Part shown: positions 33,748-41,238 of the stretch, piece by piece | How positions within the stretch are numbered: the first letter of the stretch is position 1 | How the letters are laid out: every line of letters begins with the position of its first letter | Assembly: GCA_014465955.1 (NCBI GenBank) | Contig: JACTVT010000018.1 | Coordinates: 1 to 42,794, forward strand | DNA from: Eubacterium sp. | GTDB taxonomy: Bacteria; Bacillota; Clostridia; Oscillospirales; Acutalibacteraceae | Length of the DNA stretch: 42,794 bases | Reading direction: 5' to 3' | Position numbers and translations under genes: made by a program | The notes under the pieces: model-generated | Databases searched by the model: none | The model's input: the letters and a program-made list of their open reading frames with translations, nothing else | What the model was told of the DNA's origin: nothing

Positions 33748-35052
33748 ATGTTTATTATAATTTTAATGGTAAAGACGGTTCAAAAAATTCTTAAAATATT
33801 CGGCAAGGGCGCAACAACTCTGCCCGGCAGAATTGCATTGTTCTTTAAAAAAGATATATTAAAGCATTTGTCAAAGAATGTCCGTGTGATAATGATAACA
33901 GGCACAAACGGCAAAACAACCACCGCAAGAATTGTGGAAGAGGGGCTGAAAATCAGCGGCAAAAGTTATTTTTTAAACCGCTCGGGCGCCAATCTGATAA
34001 CAGGCATTACAACTTCATTTATTTCAAATTCAAACATTTTCGGCAGATGTAAAAAGGATTATGCCGTTATTGAATGTGATGAAAACGCTCTGAAAAAAGT
34101 CAGCGTGTTTATCGATGCCGATTTTCTTGTTGTAACTAATGTTTTCCGTGACCAACTTGACAGATACGGCGAGGTATCGTCAACCTTAAATGCTATAAAA
34201 ACAGGCGCAGAAAATATGAAAAACTGCACATTGGTGCTCAATACCGATGATTCGCTCAGTTTCAGCCTTTCAAGGCTCGGAAATAATTACATTTCATATG
34301 GCGTTGACTGTCCTGCCCAATACGGCGGCAGGGGCGATAACGAATACTGCGTATTTTGTAAAACAAAACTGAAATATGATTATAAAATTTACAGTCACCT
34401 CGGCAGTTACGCCTGTTCATTCTGCGGCTATAAAAGAGAAAATCCGCAGTACAGCGTTACTGAAATTCTCCAACTTGACAGTGACAGCAGTGTGGTCTTT
34501 GCAAATCTGAACGGCAAGAATGCCGTGCTGAGAATCAATCTCGGCGGTATATATAATGTTTATAATGCGCTTGCGGCAGGTGCTGTTTTGGCTGAAATCG
34601 GTATTACCGCCCGTCAGATTGAACAGGCGCTTTCGGGCTTTGAGGGTGCATTCGGCAGAATGGAGGATTTTGGCAAAACGAAAATGCTGCTTGTTAAAAA
34701 CCCTGCAGGTTTTACGCAGACTATGAATTACGTAATGAATCTTAATGCCGAAAATCTTATTTTTGTTCTCAATGATAATAAGGCAGACGGCAGCGACGTC
34801 TCGTGGATATGGGATGCCGAAATCAATGTCGGCTCAAGTGTTAAAAACATTTATGCCTTCGGAATCAGGAGCGGCGATATGGCTCTGCGCCTGAAATATG
34901 AGGGCTTTGACGTTCAGGTTATAGATAATTATAAACAGTTTTACGAAATCTGCGAGAGGGATAAAACCGTAATTATTCCCACTTATACTGCAATGATGGC
35001 TCTGCGCCCGTATCTTGCTCAGAAGCATAAAAAAGAGGTGTTCTGGAAATGA
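33748..35052 (+). CDS. murT: Lipid II isoglutaminyl synthase subunit MurT
   Basis: The Mur-ligase-like half of the MurT/GatD complex, which amidates the glutamate of peptidoglycan lipid II. The ATP-binding GTNGKT is at residues 52-57, a four-cysteine zinc ribbon (YCVFC ... YACSFC) is inserted in the middle, and the C-terminal DUF1727 domain is present. 434 residues is normal. No ribosome-binding site precedes either ATG (33748 or 33766), and a TATAAT at 33737-33742 puts transcription start almost on the first ATG, so the start is uncertain. gatD overlaps the end by four bases. Confidence 0.93.
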   Translation: MFIIILMVKTVQKILKIFGKGATTLPGRIALFFKKDILKHLSKNVRVIMITGTNGKTTTARIVEEGLKISGKSYFLNRSGANLITGITTSFISNSNIFGRCKKDYAVIECDENALKKVSVFIDADFLVVTNVFRDQLDRYGEVSSTLNAIKTGAENMKNCTLVLNTDDSLSFSLSRLGNNYISYGVDCPAQYGGRGDNEYCVFCKTKLKYDYKIYSHLGSYACSFCGYKRENPQYSVTEILQLDSDSSVVFANLNGKNAVLRINLGGIYNVYNALAAGAVLAEIGITARQIEQALSGFEGAFGRMEDFGKTKMLLVKNPAGFTQTMNYVMNLNAENLIFVLNDNKADGSDVSWIWDAEINVGSSVKNIYAFGIRSGDMALRLKYEGFDVQVIDNYKQFYEICERDKTVIIPTYTAMMALRPYLAQKHKKEVFWK

Positions 35053-35768
35053 AACTGAAAATTGCGCATCTTTACCCCGATTTGCTTAATCTTTACGGCG
35101 ATTCGGGCAATGTGCTCTGCCTTGAAAAGCGCCTTGAGTGGCGTGGTATTGAATATGAAACAGACCTTATTTTTGCAGGCAGCAGGTGCAATTTAGCCGA
35201 TTATGATATTATTTTTATCGGCGGCGGGCAGGATTTTGAACAGCACCTTGTTATGGAGGCGCTTTGCAGGGGCACGGATGAGCAGTTAAAAAAAGCCGTC
35301 GAGGAAGAGGCGGTTGTGCTTGCCGTGTGCGGTGGCTTTCAATTGCTCGGAAGATATTATCAGACAAATAAGGGTGATATTCTTAATTTTACAAGTATTC
35401 TTGATTTTTACACCGTCGGCAAAAGCAAGCGCTTTATCGGCAATTATATTTTTAAAACCGAAGAGAAAATCAGAGTAATCGGCTTTGAAAATCACAGCGG
35501 CAGAACGTATCTTGGCAAAAATGCAAAGCCGCTTGGCAAAGTGCTTTTGGGCAACGGCAATAACGGCAGGGATAAAACAGAGGGCGTGCGATATAAAAAT
35601 GTTTTCGGCACGTATTGCCACGGCCCGATACTTCCGAAAAACCCCGACTTTGCCGATTTGCTGATTGAAAAAGCACTTTACAGAAAATACGGCACAACCG
35701 AGCTCGCCCCGCTTGATTCCTCGCTTGAAATTCTTGCCAGAAAACAGGTAAGGGACTTGTATATTTGA
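35049..35768 (+). CDS. gatD: Lipid II isoglutaminyl synthase subunit GatD
   Basis: The glutamine amidotransferase that supplies ammonia to MurT. It is a class I amidotransferase fold of 239 residues with catalytic Cys94 (AVCGGFQLLG) and His191 (GTYCHGPILPKNP), and opens KIAHLYPDLLNLYGDSGN, typical of GatD. ATGA overlap with murT keeps the two subunits stoichiometric. Lipid II amidation affects crosslinking and lysozyme or antibiotic resistance in Gram-positives (family knowledge). Followed by a 478-base gap with repeats and the rpsB control region. Confidence 0.94.
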   Translation: MKLKIAHLYPDLLNLYGDSGNVLCLEKRLEWRGIEYETDLIFAGSRCNLADYDIIFIGGGQDFEQHLVMEALCRGTDEQLKKAVEEEAVVLAVCGGFQLLGRYYQTNKGDILNFTSILDFYTVGKSKRFIGNYIFKTEEKIRVIGFENHSGRTYLGKNAKPLGKVLLGNGNNGRDKTEGVRYKNVFGTYCHGPILPKNPDFADLLIEKALYRKYGTTELAPLDSSLEILARKQVRDLYI

Positions 35769-35782
35769 TATTGTAATGTCTG

Positions 35783-35811
35783 TATGCGGGCAATTCGTGA
35801 ATTGCCCCTAA
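35783..35811 (-). repeat. GTAGGGG-family hairpin, reverse copy
   Basis: GGGCAATTC (35788-35796) and GAATTGCCC (35799-35807) form a perfect 9-bp stem; on the minus strand it reads TAGGGGCAATTC ... GCCCGCATA. First of five repeat copies in this gap. Confidence 0.6.
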
Positions 35812-35831
35812 AAAATACCAATAACGTTCAT

Positions 35832-35860
35832 TGTAGGGGTGGGTCTCTGTGCCCTCCCGT
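35832..35860 (+). repeat. GTAGGGG hairpin repeat
   Basis: TGTAGGGG box with arms GGTGGG / CCCTCC-type; ends CCCGT. Preceded by ACGTTCAT, a flank shared with the copy at 35933. Confidence 0.7.
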
Positions 35861-35881
35861 ATGAAATATTAATAACACAAT

Positions 35882-35910
35882 TGTAGGGGGGCGACATCCC
35901 CGACGACCCG
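35882..35910 (+). repeat. GTAGGGG hairpin repeat
   Basis: TGTAGGGG box, imperfect arms GGGCGAC / GACGACCC; ends CCCG. It starts 50 bases after the previous copy. Confidence 0.65.
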
Positions 35911-35932
35911 TAAAAAATCAAATAGCGTTCAT

Positions 35933-35960
35933 CGTAGGGGCGGATACCATCTGCCAGTAT
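35933..35960 (+). repeat. GTAGGGG hairpin repeat, decaying 3' arm
   Basis: CGTAGGGG box; GGCGGAT / ATCTGCC with one G-T pair; the final CCCG has become CAGT. It starts 51 bases after the previous copy. Confidence 0.65.
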
Positions 35961-35978
35961 AATTAAATAAACCAAAAG

Positions 35979-36002
35979 CGGGTGGGTCTCCGTGCCCTCC
36001 CG
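35979..36002 (+). repeat. Partial repeat copy lacking the GTAGGGG box
   Basis: GCGGGTGGGTCTCCGTGCCC then TCCCG: the body of the class seen at 35832, with the 5' box replaced. Confidence 0.55.
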
Positions 36003-36029
36003 TAAACATATTATAAATAATTCAATACT

Positions 36030-36054
36030 GAGAGGGCGTTTTGCCCTCTCTTTT
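36030..36054 (+). terminator. Terminator before the rpsB promoter
   Basis: GAGAGGGC (36030-36037) pairs with GCCCTCTC (36043-36050), followed by TTTTCTGTT. It insulates murT-gatD from rpsB-tsf. Confidence 0.75.
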
Positions 36055-36094
36055 CTGTTCAGAACATAAATTTTCATATATTTCAAAATTTTTC

Positions 36095-36123
36095 TTGATT
36101 TTTTTATATACTTATGTTAATAT
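36095..36123 (+). promoter_or_regulatory. Promoter of rpsB-tsf
   Basis: TTGATT (36095-36100), 17 bases, TAATAT (36118-36123). The transcript would begin near 36130, just at the first leader hairpin. Confidence 0.65.
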
Positions 36124-36131
36124 ATTTCAGC

Positions 36132-36238
36132 GTGTAAAAGGAGTTTTACACCATAAACACACATACTGCTCTTAATCCCAAGGTTATAATATGCGGGATT
36201 TTGCCATAGGGCAGATGGAGGTATAACCTTAAAGGAGG
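36132..36238 (+). promoter_or_regulatory. Structured rpsB leader (S2 autoregulation candidate)
   Basis: A perfect hairpin GTGTAAAA/TTTTACAC (36132-36151) lies at the 5' end. AAGGTTATA (36180-36188) pairs perfectly with TATAACCTT (36222-36230), enclosing a G-rich loop, and the ribosome-binding site AAAGGAGG (36231-36238) abuts that stem. Ribosomal protein S2 represses rpsB through its leader in other bacteria, and this geometry would allow the same. Not tested against known leader models. Confidence 0.55.
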
Positions 36239-36246
36239 AAAAATCA

Positions 36247-36990
36247 ATGGCAAACGTAGTTTCAATGAAACAGCTTTTAGAAGCAGGTGTTCATTTTGGA
36301 CACCAGACAAGAAGATGGAACCCTAAAATGGCTGAATACATCTTCACAGAGAGAAACGGCATCTACATCATTGACCTTCAGAAAACAGTTAAGAAGCTCG
36401 ACGAGGCTTATATGTTTGTTCGTGATCTTGCTGCTGACGGCGGTTCAATCATTTTCGTAGGTACAAAAAAGCAGGCTCAGGAGTCTGTTAAGGAAGAGGC
36501 AGAACGCTGCGCAATGCCTTATGTAAACGCTCGCTGGCTCGGCGGTATGCTTACAAACTTCAAAACAATCCGCGGCCGTGTGGCTCGTCTTGCTCAACTT
36601 CAGAAAATGCGTGAAGACGGTACTTTCGATCTTCTTCCTAAAAAAGAAGTTACAAAGATTGAACTTGAAATCGAAAAACTTGAAAAGTATCTCGGCGGTA
36701 TCACAGAAATGAAAAAAGTTCCCGATGCAATGTTCATCGTTGACCCGAGAAAAGAAAGAATTGCTGTTTCAGAGGCAATTAAACTCGGTCTTCCTATCGT
36801 TGCTATCGTTGATACAAACTGTGACCCTGATGAAATCGACTATGTAATCCCGGGTAATGATGACGCTATCCGCGCAGTAAAACTTATTGCAGGCGCAATG
36901 GCATCTGCAGTTATTGAAGGCAGAGACGGACAGGATACAGCAGAAGAAACTCCTGCTGAAGAGGCACCTGCAGAAGAAACTGCTGAATAA
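36247..36990 (+). CDS. rpsB: 30S ribosomal protein S2
   Basis: A small-subunit protein bound between head and body of the 30S. Clear S2 segments: MKQLLEAGVHFGHQTRRWNPKM, YIFTERNGIYIIDLQKT, FVGTKKQAQESVKEEA, RWLGGMLTNFKTI, and VDPRKERIAVSEAIKLGLP with DTNCDPDEIDYVIPGNDDA. 247 residues, ending in a glutamate/alanine-rich tail as in other Firmicutes. A very strong AAAGGAGG ribosome-binding site sits next to the leader stem. Followed by tsf after 50 bases, the near-universal rpsB-tsf pair. Confidence 0.98.
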   Translation: MANVVSMKQLLEAGVHFGHQTRRWNPKMAEYIFTERNGIYIIDLQKTVKKLDEAYMFVRDLAADGGSIIFVGTKKQAQESVKEEAERCAMPYVNARWLGGMLTNFKTIRGRVARLAQLQKMREDGTFDLLPKKEVTKIELEIEKLEKYLGGITEMKKVPDAMFIVDPRKERIAVSEAIKLGLPIVAIVDTNCDPDEIDYVIPGNDDAIRAVKLIAGAMASAVIEGRDGQDTAEETPAEEAPAEETAE

Positions 36991-37040
36991 TTTATAACAA
37001 TATTAAATAATAAAACAAAATATAGTTTGGAGGAATAATA

Positions 37041-37979
37041 ATGGCATTTACAGCTCAGGACGTAAAGGCTCTTCGTGAGAAGACCGGCGTTGGTATGATG
37101 GAATGTAAAAAGGCTCTTACAGAGGCTAATGGTGATATGGACAAAGCAATTGACTTCCTTCGTGAAAGAGGACTTGCTGCCGCTCAGAAAAAGGCTGCAA
37201 GAATTGCTGCTGAGGGTGTAGTTCTTTCTTATGCAGATGCAGAAGCTAAGAAGGGCGTAGTTATCGAGGTTAACTCTGAAACAGACTTTGTTGCTAAAAA
37301 TGAAAAATTCGTAAACTTCGTAACAGATTGTGCTAAAACTGTTATTGCAACAGGCGTTACAACTGTTGAGGAACTTTGCGAGGCTGAATATATGGGAACA
37401 GGCAGAACTGTTACCGAAACTCTTAACGACCTCATTCTTTCAATCGGTGAGAATATGAAAATCCGCCGCTTTGAGGTTATGGACGGCGTTGTTGCTACTT
37501 ATGTTCACGGCGGCGGTTCGGTAGGCGTTATGATTGGCTTTGATGTTGCAGATGATGCTAAGGCTGCCGATCCTGCTTTCGCTGATATGGGTAAGAACAT
37601 CGCAATGCAGATTGCTGCTATGAATCCTGCATATCTTGATGAGGCTTCAGTTCCTGCTGAGGTTGTTGAGCACGAAAAGGGTATCCTTGCTGCTCAGATG
37701 AAGGAAGATCCTAAAATGGCATCCAAGCCTGAGGCAGTTCTTACTAAGATTGCTGCAGGCAAGATGGGCAAGTATTATAAAGAAAACTGTCTTGTTGAGC
37801 AGGAATTCGTTCGTTCAGACCTTTTCCAGGGTTCAGTTAAGGGTTACATTGATGACACTGCTAAGAAACTTGGCACAGAGATTAAGGCTACAGGCTTTAT
37901 TCGTATGACCAGAGGCGAGGGCATCGAAAAGCGTCAGGAAAACTTCGCAGAGGAAATCGCAAAGCAGATCAACGGCTAA
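37041..37979 (+). CDS. tsf: Elongation factor Ts
   Basis: The guanine-nucleotide exchange factor for EF-Tu. The N-terminal UBA-like domain is ALREKTGVGMMECKKALTEA, followed by the catalytic SETDFVAKNEKF segment and the dimerisation/core repeats (GKNIAMQIAAMNP). 312 residues is normal. GGAGGAATAATA precedes the ATG. Last gene of the operon; a 14-bp terminator hairpin follows at 38013. It marks the right edge of recognisable core chromosome in this window. Confidence 0.98.
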   Translation: MAFTAQDVKALREKTGVGMMECKKALTEANGDMDKAIDFLRERGLAAAQKKAARIAAEGVVLSYADAEAKKGVVIEVNSETDFVAKNEKFVNFVTDCAKTVIATGVTTVEELCEAEYMGTGRTVTETLNDLILSIGENMKIRRFEVMDGVVATYVHGGGSVGVMIGFDVADDAKAADPAFADMGKNIAMQIAAMNPAYLDEASVPAEVVEHEKGILAAQMKEDPKMASKPEAVLTKIAAGKMGKYYKENCLVEQEFVRSDLFQGSVKGYIDDTAKKLGTEIKATGFIRMTRGEGIEKRQENFAEEIAKQING

Positions 37980-38012
37980 GACTTCCGCAAAGATTTCAAA
38001 ATAATTTGATGT

Positions 38013-38048
38013 AAACGGCTTAAAACTAATGGTTTTAAGCCGTTTTTA
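38013..38048 (+). terminator. Rho-independent terminator after tsf
   Basis: A perfect 14-bp stem, AAACGGCTTAAAAC (38013-38026) with GTTTTAAGCCGTTT (38032-38045), 5-base loop, T tract. Confidence 0.92.
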
Positions 38049-38287
38049 TATATCAAAAATAAATGAGGCAAAATTTGCTTGATTATTATAAATTATCATA
38101 ATTTATTGTATCATTTTGAGGCAAATTTGAGGCTGAAAATGGGGCAAAACAGAACTTAATAATCTTCTGCAAAGTTGCCTCAAAAATAACATATTTAAAT
38201 ATTCTAAATTATTAGGTGTGTAATTATAGAAATATAACTGCACACCTTTATTTTTTTGCTAAAAAATAGAAAGGGGATAGTATAAAG
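38049..38287. other. AT-rich junction between core chromosome and the mobile remnant, with TGAGGCAA repeats
   Basis: No gene is seen. TTTTGAGGCAA (38114-38124) and TTGCCTCAAAA (38175-38185) are perfect inverted copies 50 bases apart, and further GAGGC words occur at 38065 and 38129. AGGTGTGT (38214-38221) with GCACACCT (38240-38247) plus TTATTTTTTT could be a terminator. AGAAAGGGGATAG is the ribosome-binding site of the truncated parA. The repeats may mark an element end; no integrase gene is present. Confidence 0.5.
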
Positions 38288-38734
38288 ATGTCCAAATGCA
38301 AAACGATTGCAATATGCAATCAAAAAGGCGGTGTCGGAAAGACAACTACAACAGTTAATCTCGGTATAGGATTAGCAATGCAGGGCAAAAAGGTTTTGCT
38401 TGTTGATGCAGATCCGCAGGGTGATTTAACTGTAAGTCTTGGGTGGAAAGATAATGACAATTTATCTATTACACTTGCAAATAAGATTTTAGACTATATT
38501 CAGGATAATAACAATGCTCCTGATGATGTTATTCTGCATCACGCAGAGGGTGTCGATTTGATTCCTGCTAATGTTGAGTTATCTGCACTTGAATTAAGTC
38601 TTGTTAATGCTATGAGCAGAGAGGTAGCAATGAAAGGATATTTGAAATCAATAAAAGATAATTATGACTATATCCTCATACACAGGCAAAAACAGCGTGG
38701 ATTGGATTTCCACCAATTCGTCAGGTGCAGATGA
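38288..38734 (+). pseudogene. Truncated ParA-type ATPase fused to foreign sequence
   Basis: The N-terminal half of a plasmid/ICE-type partition ATPase: CNQKGGVGKTTTTVNLG is the deviant Walker A, LLVDADPQGDLT the A' motif. It is intact through KDNYDYILI (to about 38680), exactly where the Walker B aspartate should come (ILID), and then runs into 17 unrelated residues and a stop. The rest of ParA (about 120 residues) is missing, so it cannot hydrolyse ATP normally. The break point is the start of the adhesin fragment that continues in the +1-shifted frame. Confidence 0.85.
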
Positions 38735-39401
38735 TTGTGCAAATCATCTTGCTACACAGCTTTTAATTTGGGAAACCGTTATCGGTGAGCGTGACGAGAA
38801 CTTCAACAAAATCAATGCTCACGATTACGGCAAGAAAAATATCAAGGAAATCATACAGAGCAATCATCCGCTTAAAAGTAAGATTTTTGCTCACTATGAC
38901 AGAATTGAAGAATCAGTTAAAAATCATACAAAAACACCGAGCTTTACTGCCAAGAGCAAAGCTAAAGCTAAAACCATTGAATTGAAATGGAACGGTAAAA
39001 ATTACAGTGCAGATTTAACGGATTCAAACAAGGTATTAGCTAAAGATGCTTGTTATCCTTTAATCGAATGGAATATGACAGAGCGTGACTGCCTTCAATA
39101 TTGCTATGAGCGTGGTTTTACTTGGGGTGGACTGTATGAGATATTTCATCGTGTTTCCTGTTGGTGTTGTCCGTTACAGAGCTTTGAAGAATTGCGAAAA
39201 CTACGAAAACATTTCCCTGAACTTTGGAAACAGCTTGAATTTTGGGATAAAAACACTTGGCGAACGTTTAAGCCCGGTTACTCCGTAAAGGCTTTAAATG
39301 TTCGCTTTGATTTTGAGGAGGAAAGACAGGCTCAAGGTAAAAGCATTCGTAATAAGGAATTTTATACTGCATTGAGAGAAAGATTAAAGGAGGTCGCATA
39401 A
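38664..39401 (+). pseudogene. Chimeric open frame: adhesin fragment joined to PAPS-reductase-like C-terminus
   Basis: An open frame of 245 codons made of two unrelated parts. From about 38682 to about 39028 it matches thioester/SpaA-type surface proteins (NHLATQLLIWETVIGERDEN and, later, KTIELKWNGKNYSADLTDSN). From about 39035 on it is the C-terminal part of a PAPS-reductase-like family member (YPLIEWNMTERDCLQYC, WGGLYEIFHRVSCWCCPLQS, FPELWKQLEFWDK). Neither half is complete: the adhesin lacks its signal peptide and anchor, the reductase its nucleotide-binding N-terminus. The ATG at 38664 lies inside parA and is probably fortuitous. The stop overlaps the next start as TAATG. Confidence 0.75.
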
Positions 39402-41125
39402 TGGCAAAGACAGATATTAAAACTGTTGCGAAAAAGAACATCAAGACAATCGAAACTGTCGGTATTATTACTGAAAAAGTAAAAGATGCAGGCATTAAAA
39501 CAAAAGACGATATTGGCAAGGTAATCAATACCGATGCTGATATTCCTGAACAATATGCTGCTCAAAGATTTCAGGACACTACGCATTCGGCTACAACTGA
39601 TGCAGCCTATTATTTCAATCAGGCAGGTAAAAAGAGCGTTGCTGATACAAAGAAAAATATTGAAAACGCACAGGTTACCCTTGAGGATATTAAGGCACGC
39701 AGGGCGGAAAGAAAGGCTAAAGCAAAATCAGCAGAACATACGAATCAGAGTATTATACAGACTGCTGAAAATGCCCCTAAAAAGCCATCTGAAACAGCAA
39801 TGAAAAATGCACCCAAAACTGCAAGTAATGATATTCGTATGGGTAATAACTCTGCTGTAAAGAATAAGGGTAGGACAATTAAAACAGCTAATGATGCTTA
39901 TACAAAGGCTAAAGATATTAAAACTGCAAAAAATACGATTACAACCAATCGGCTTGCAGTAAGCAAAACGGCTGAAAAATCAAGAAAAGCAGCACAGTAT
40001 ATGAGAGAAACAGCAAGAGAGGCGGCTAAAGCTGCTAAGAATGGTTTTAAGGTTTTGATGAAAGTTATCAAGGGTGCAATTAAAGCTGCTGAAAGCCTTG
40101 TATCTGCCATTATTGCAGGCGGTTGGATTTCCGTTATTGTTATCATTGTCTTATGTCTTGTAGGTGCATTGGCAAGCTCTTTTTACGGTATTTTTTTCTC
40201 AACAGAAACATCAGATAGTGGGATGAACATTTCAAGTGTTATTCAGGAAATCAACGCTGATTATGACAACAGAATTGATGAACTGAAATCTGATGAGTAT
40301 GACAGGATTGAAATTAACGGCAGTAAAGCAAATTGGAAAGATGTTTTATCCATTTATGCCGTTAAGGTTACTACCGATCCTGACAATCCTATGGAGATTG
40401 CAACCGTTGATGAAAACAAAAAATCAATACTGTCAAATATCTTTTGGGATATGAACAGTATTGATTCAAAAGTTGAAACTCGAAAAGAAACAAAGGAAAC
40501 TGTCACTACCGATGAATACGGTAATGAAATTATTACTACTGATGAAATAACCGTCAAAGTCCTGACGATTACAATTAGCAGCAAAACCGCTGATGATATG
40601 TCAAATCAATATTCTTTTGACGATAAACAAAAGGAATATCTTGCAGAGCTGATGAATGACAGCAACGATAAATTATGGGCATCTATTATATTTAGTATAG
40701 GTGGAAACACTAATATTGATATTGACTTTGATGCTTTAGATTTTGGTGATGAAACTGTAAATGATACACAGAAGAAAATCGTAGCAGTTGCCACTAATTC
40801 AGAAAGCTACGGCATTTCTGCAAAGTCAGGCTATTGTCAAGCTTGGGTAGCAGATGTTTATCAAGCTGTACTTGGCTCAAGAGGCTCTGCTCATTGTGCA
40901 TTATGTGCAGCAGATATGTGGGCAGTATCACAAGACTTCAGTAAAATTCAAGTTGGTGCAACAGTTTACGGATACTCAAGCAACCCTTACGGTCATGTCG
41001 GCATCTATATCGGCAATGGTAAAGTAATACACAATCTATCAGGTACAGTAAAAGTCCAATCACTTGAAAGCTGGGTAAAAGATTTCAAAGGCTTTGCTTG
41101 GGGATGGGAAAACGGAAAAATTTAA
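39401..41125 (+). CDS. CD1108-type conjugative-element cell-wall hydrolase
   Basis: A 574-residue membrane-anchored protein of the kind encoded in Clostridia conjugative elements to open the wall for the transfer channel. Residues 1-235 are basic, lysine/alanine-rich and cytoplasmic; one membrane helix lies at about 240-270 (WISVIVIIVLCLVGALASSF). The extracellular part ends in an NlpC/P60-like peptidase with SGYCQAWVADVYQ (catalytic Cys) and NPYGHVGIYIGNGKVIHN (catalytic His). It looks intact although its partner genes are gone. Start in a TAATG overlap with the chimeric frame and preceded by AAAGGAGG. Activity after loss of the element is doubtful. Confidence 0.8.
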   Translation: MAKTDIKTVAKKNIKTIETVGIITEKVKDAGIKTKDDIGKVINTDADIPEQYAAQRFQDTTHSATTDAAYYFNQAGKKSVADTKKNIENAQVTLEDIKARRAERKAKAKSAEHTNQSIIQTAENAPKKPSETAMKNAPKTASNDIRMGNNSAVKNKGRTIKTANDAYTKAKDIKTAKNTITTNRLAVSKTAEKSRKAAQYMRETAREAAKAAKNGFKVLMKVIKGAIKAAESLVSAIIAGGWISVIVIIVLCLVGALASSFYGIFFSTETSDSGMNISSVIQEINADYDNRIDELKSDEYDRIEINGSKANWKDVLSIYAVKVTTDPDNPMEIATVDENKKSILSNIFWDMNSIDSKVETRKETKETVTTDEYGNEIITTDEITVKVLTITISSKTADDMSNQYSFDDKQKEYLAELMNDSNDKLWASIIFSIGGNTNIDIDFDALDFGDETVNDTQKKIVAVATNSESYGISAKSGYCQAWVADVYQAVLGSRGSAHCALCAADMWAVSQDFSKIQVGATVYGYSSNPYGHVGIYIGNGKVIHNLSGTVKVQSLESWVKDFKGFAWGWENGKI

Positions 41126-41151
41126 ACAATAAATAATAAAAATACAATTAT

Positions 41152-41234
41152 ATATCCTTTTCGTATATACAGTCCGTGTATTTATTAAGTGAAACAAAAT
41201 AAAATAATTACAAAGACATATACGAAAGGGATAT
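41152..41234 (+). promoter_or_regulatory. Inverted repeat able to cover the ribosome-binding site of the XRE gene
   Basis: ATATCCTTTTCGTATAT (41152-41168) is the reverse complement of ATATACGAAAGGGATAT (41218-41234) with one G-T change, across a 49-base AT-rich loop. The right arm contains the ribosome-binding site (AAAGGGAT) of the gene at 41239. It may be an RNA stem that shuts translation, or a pair of operator half-sites for the XRE protein. Confidence 0.55.
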
Positions 41235-41238
41235 AAAA

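Larger units (their letters stand above)
38288..41125 (+). mobile_element. Collapsed integrative conjugative element remnant
   Basis: Four cargo or transfer-type pieces lie in a row: a ParA N-terminus, a fragment of a surface adhesin, a PAPS-reductase-like C-terminus and a CD1108-type cell-wall hydrolase. These are typical of Tn916/CTn-like elements in Clostridia. No relaxase, coupling protein, VirB4/VirD4-type ATPase or integrase remains in the window. The right end is not defined and the XRE/LytTR genes downstream may belong to the same island. Confidence 0.6.

Noticed and set aside
35832..36002. Evenly spaced repeats resembling a CRISPR array
   Set aside because: The repeat bodies differ in sequence class, one copy is inverted, the number is small and no cas gene is near; the same repeats occur singly elsewhere in the window.
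35808..36086. Minus-strand frame of 92 codons across the gatD-rpsB gap
   Set aside because: It is the translation of consecutive palindromic repeats and the terminator.
38288..38734. Intact small ParA/MinD-type ATPase
   Set aside because: It stops before the Walker B aspartate and the tail does not resemble any ParA sequence; it is a truncation.
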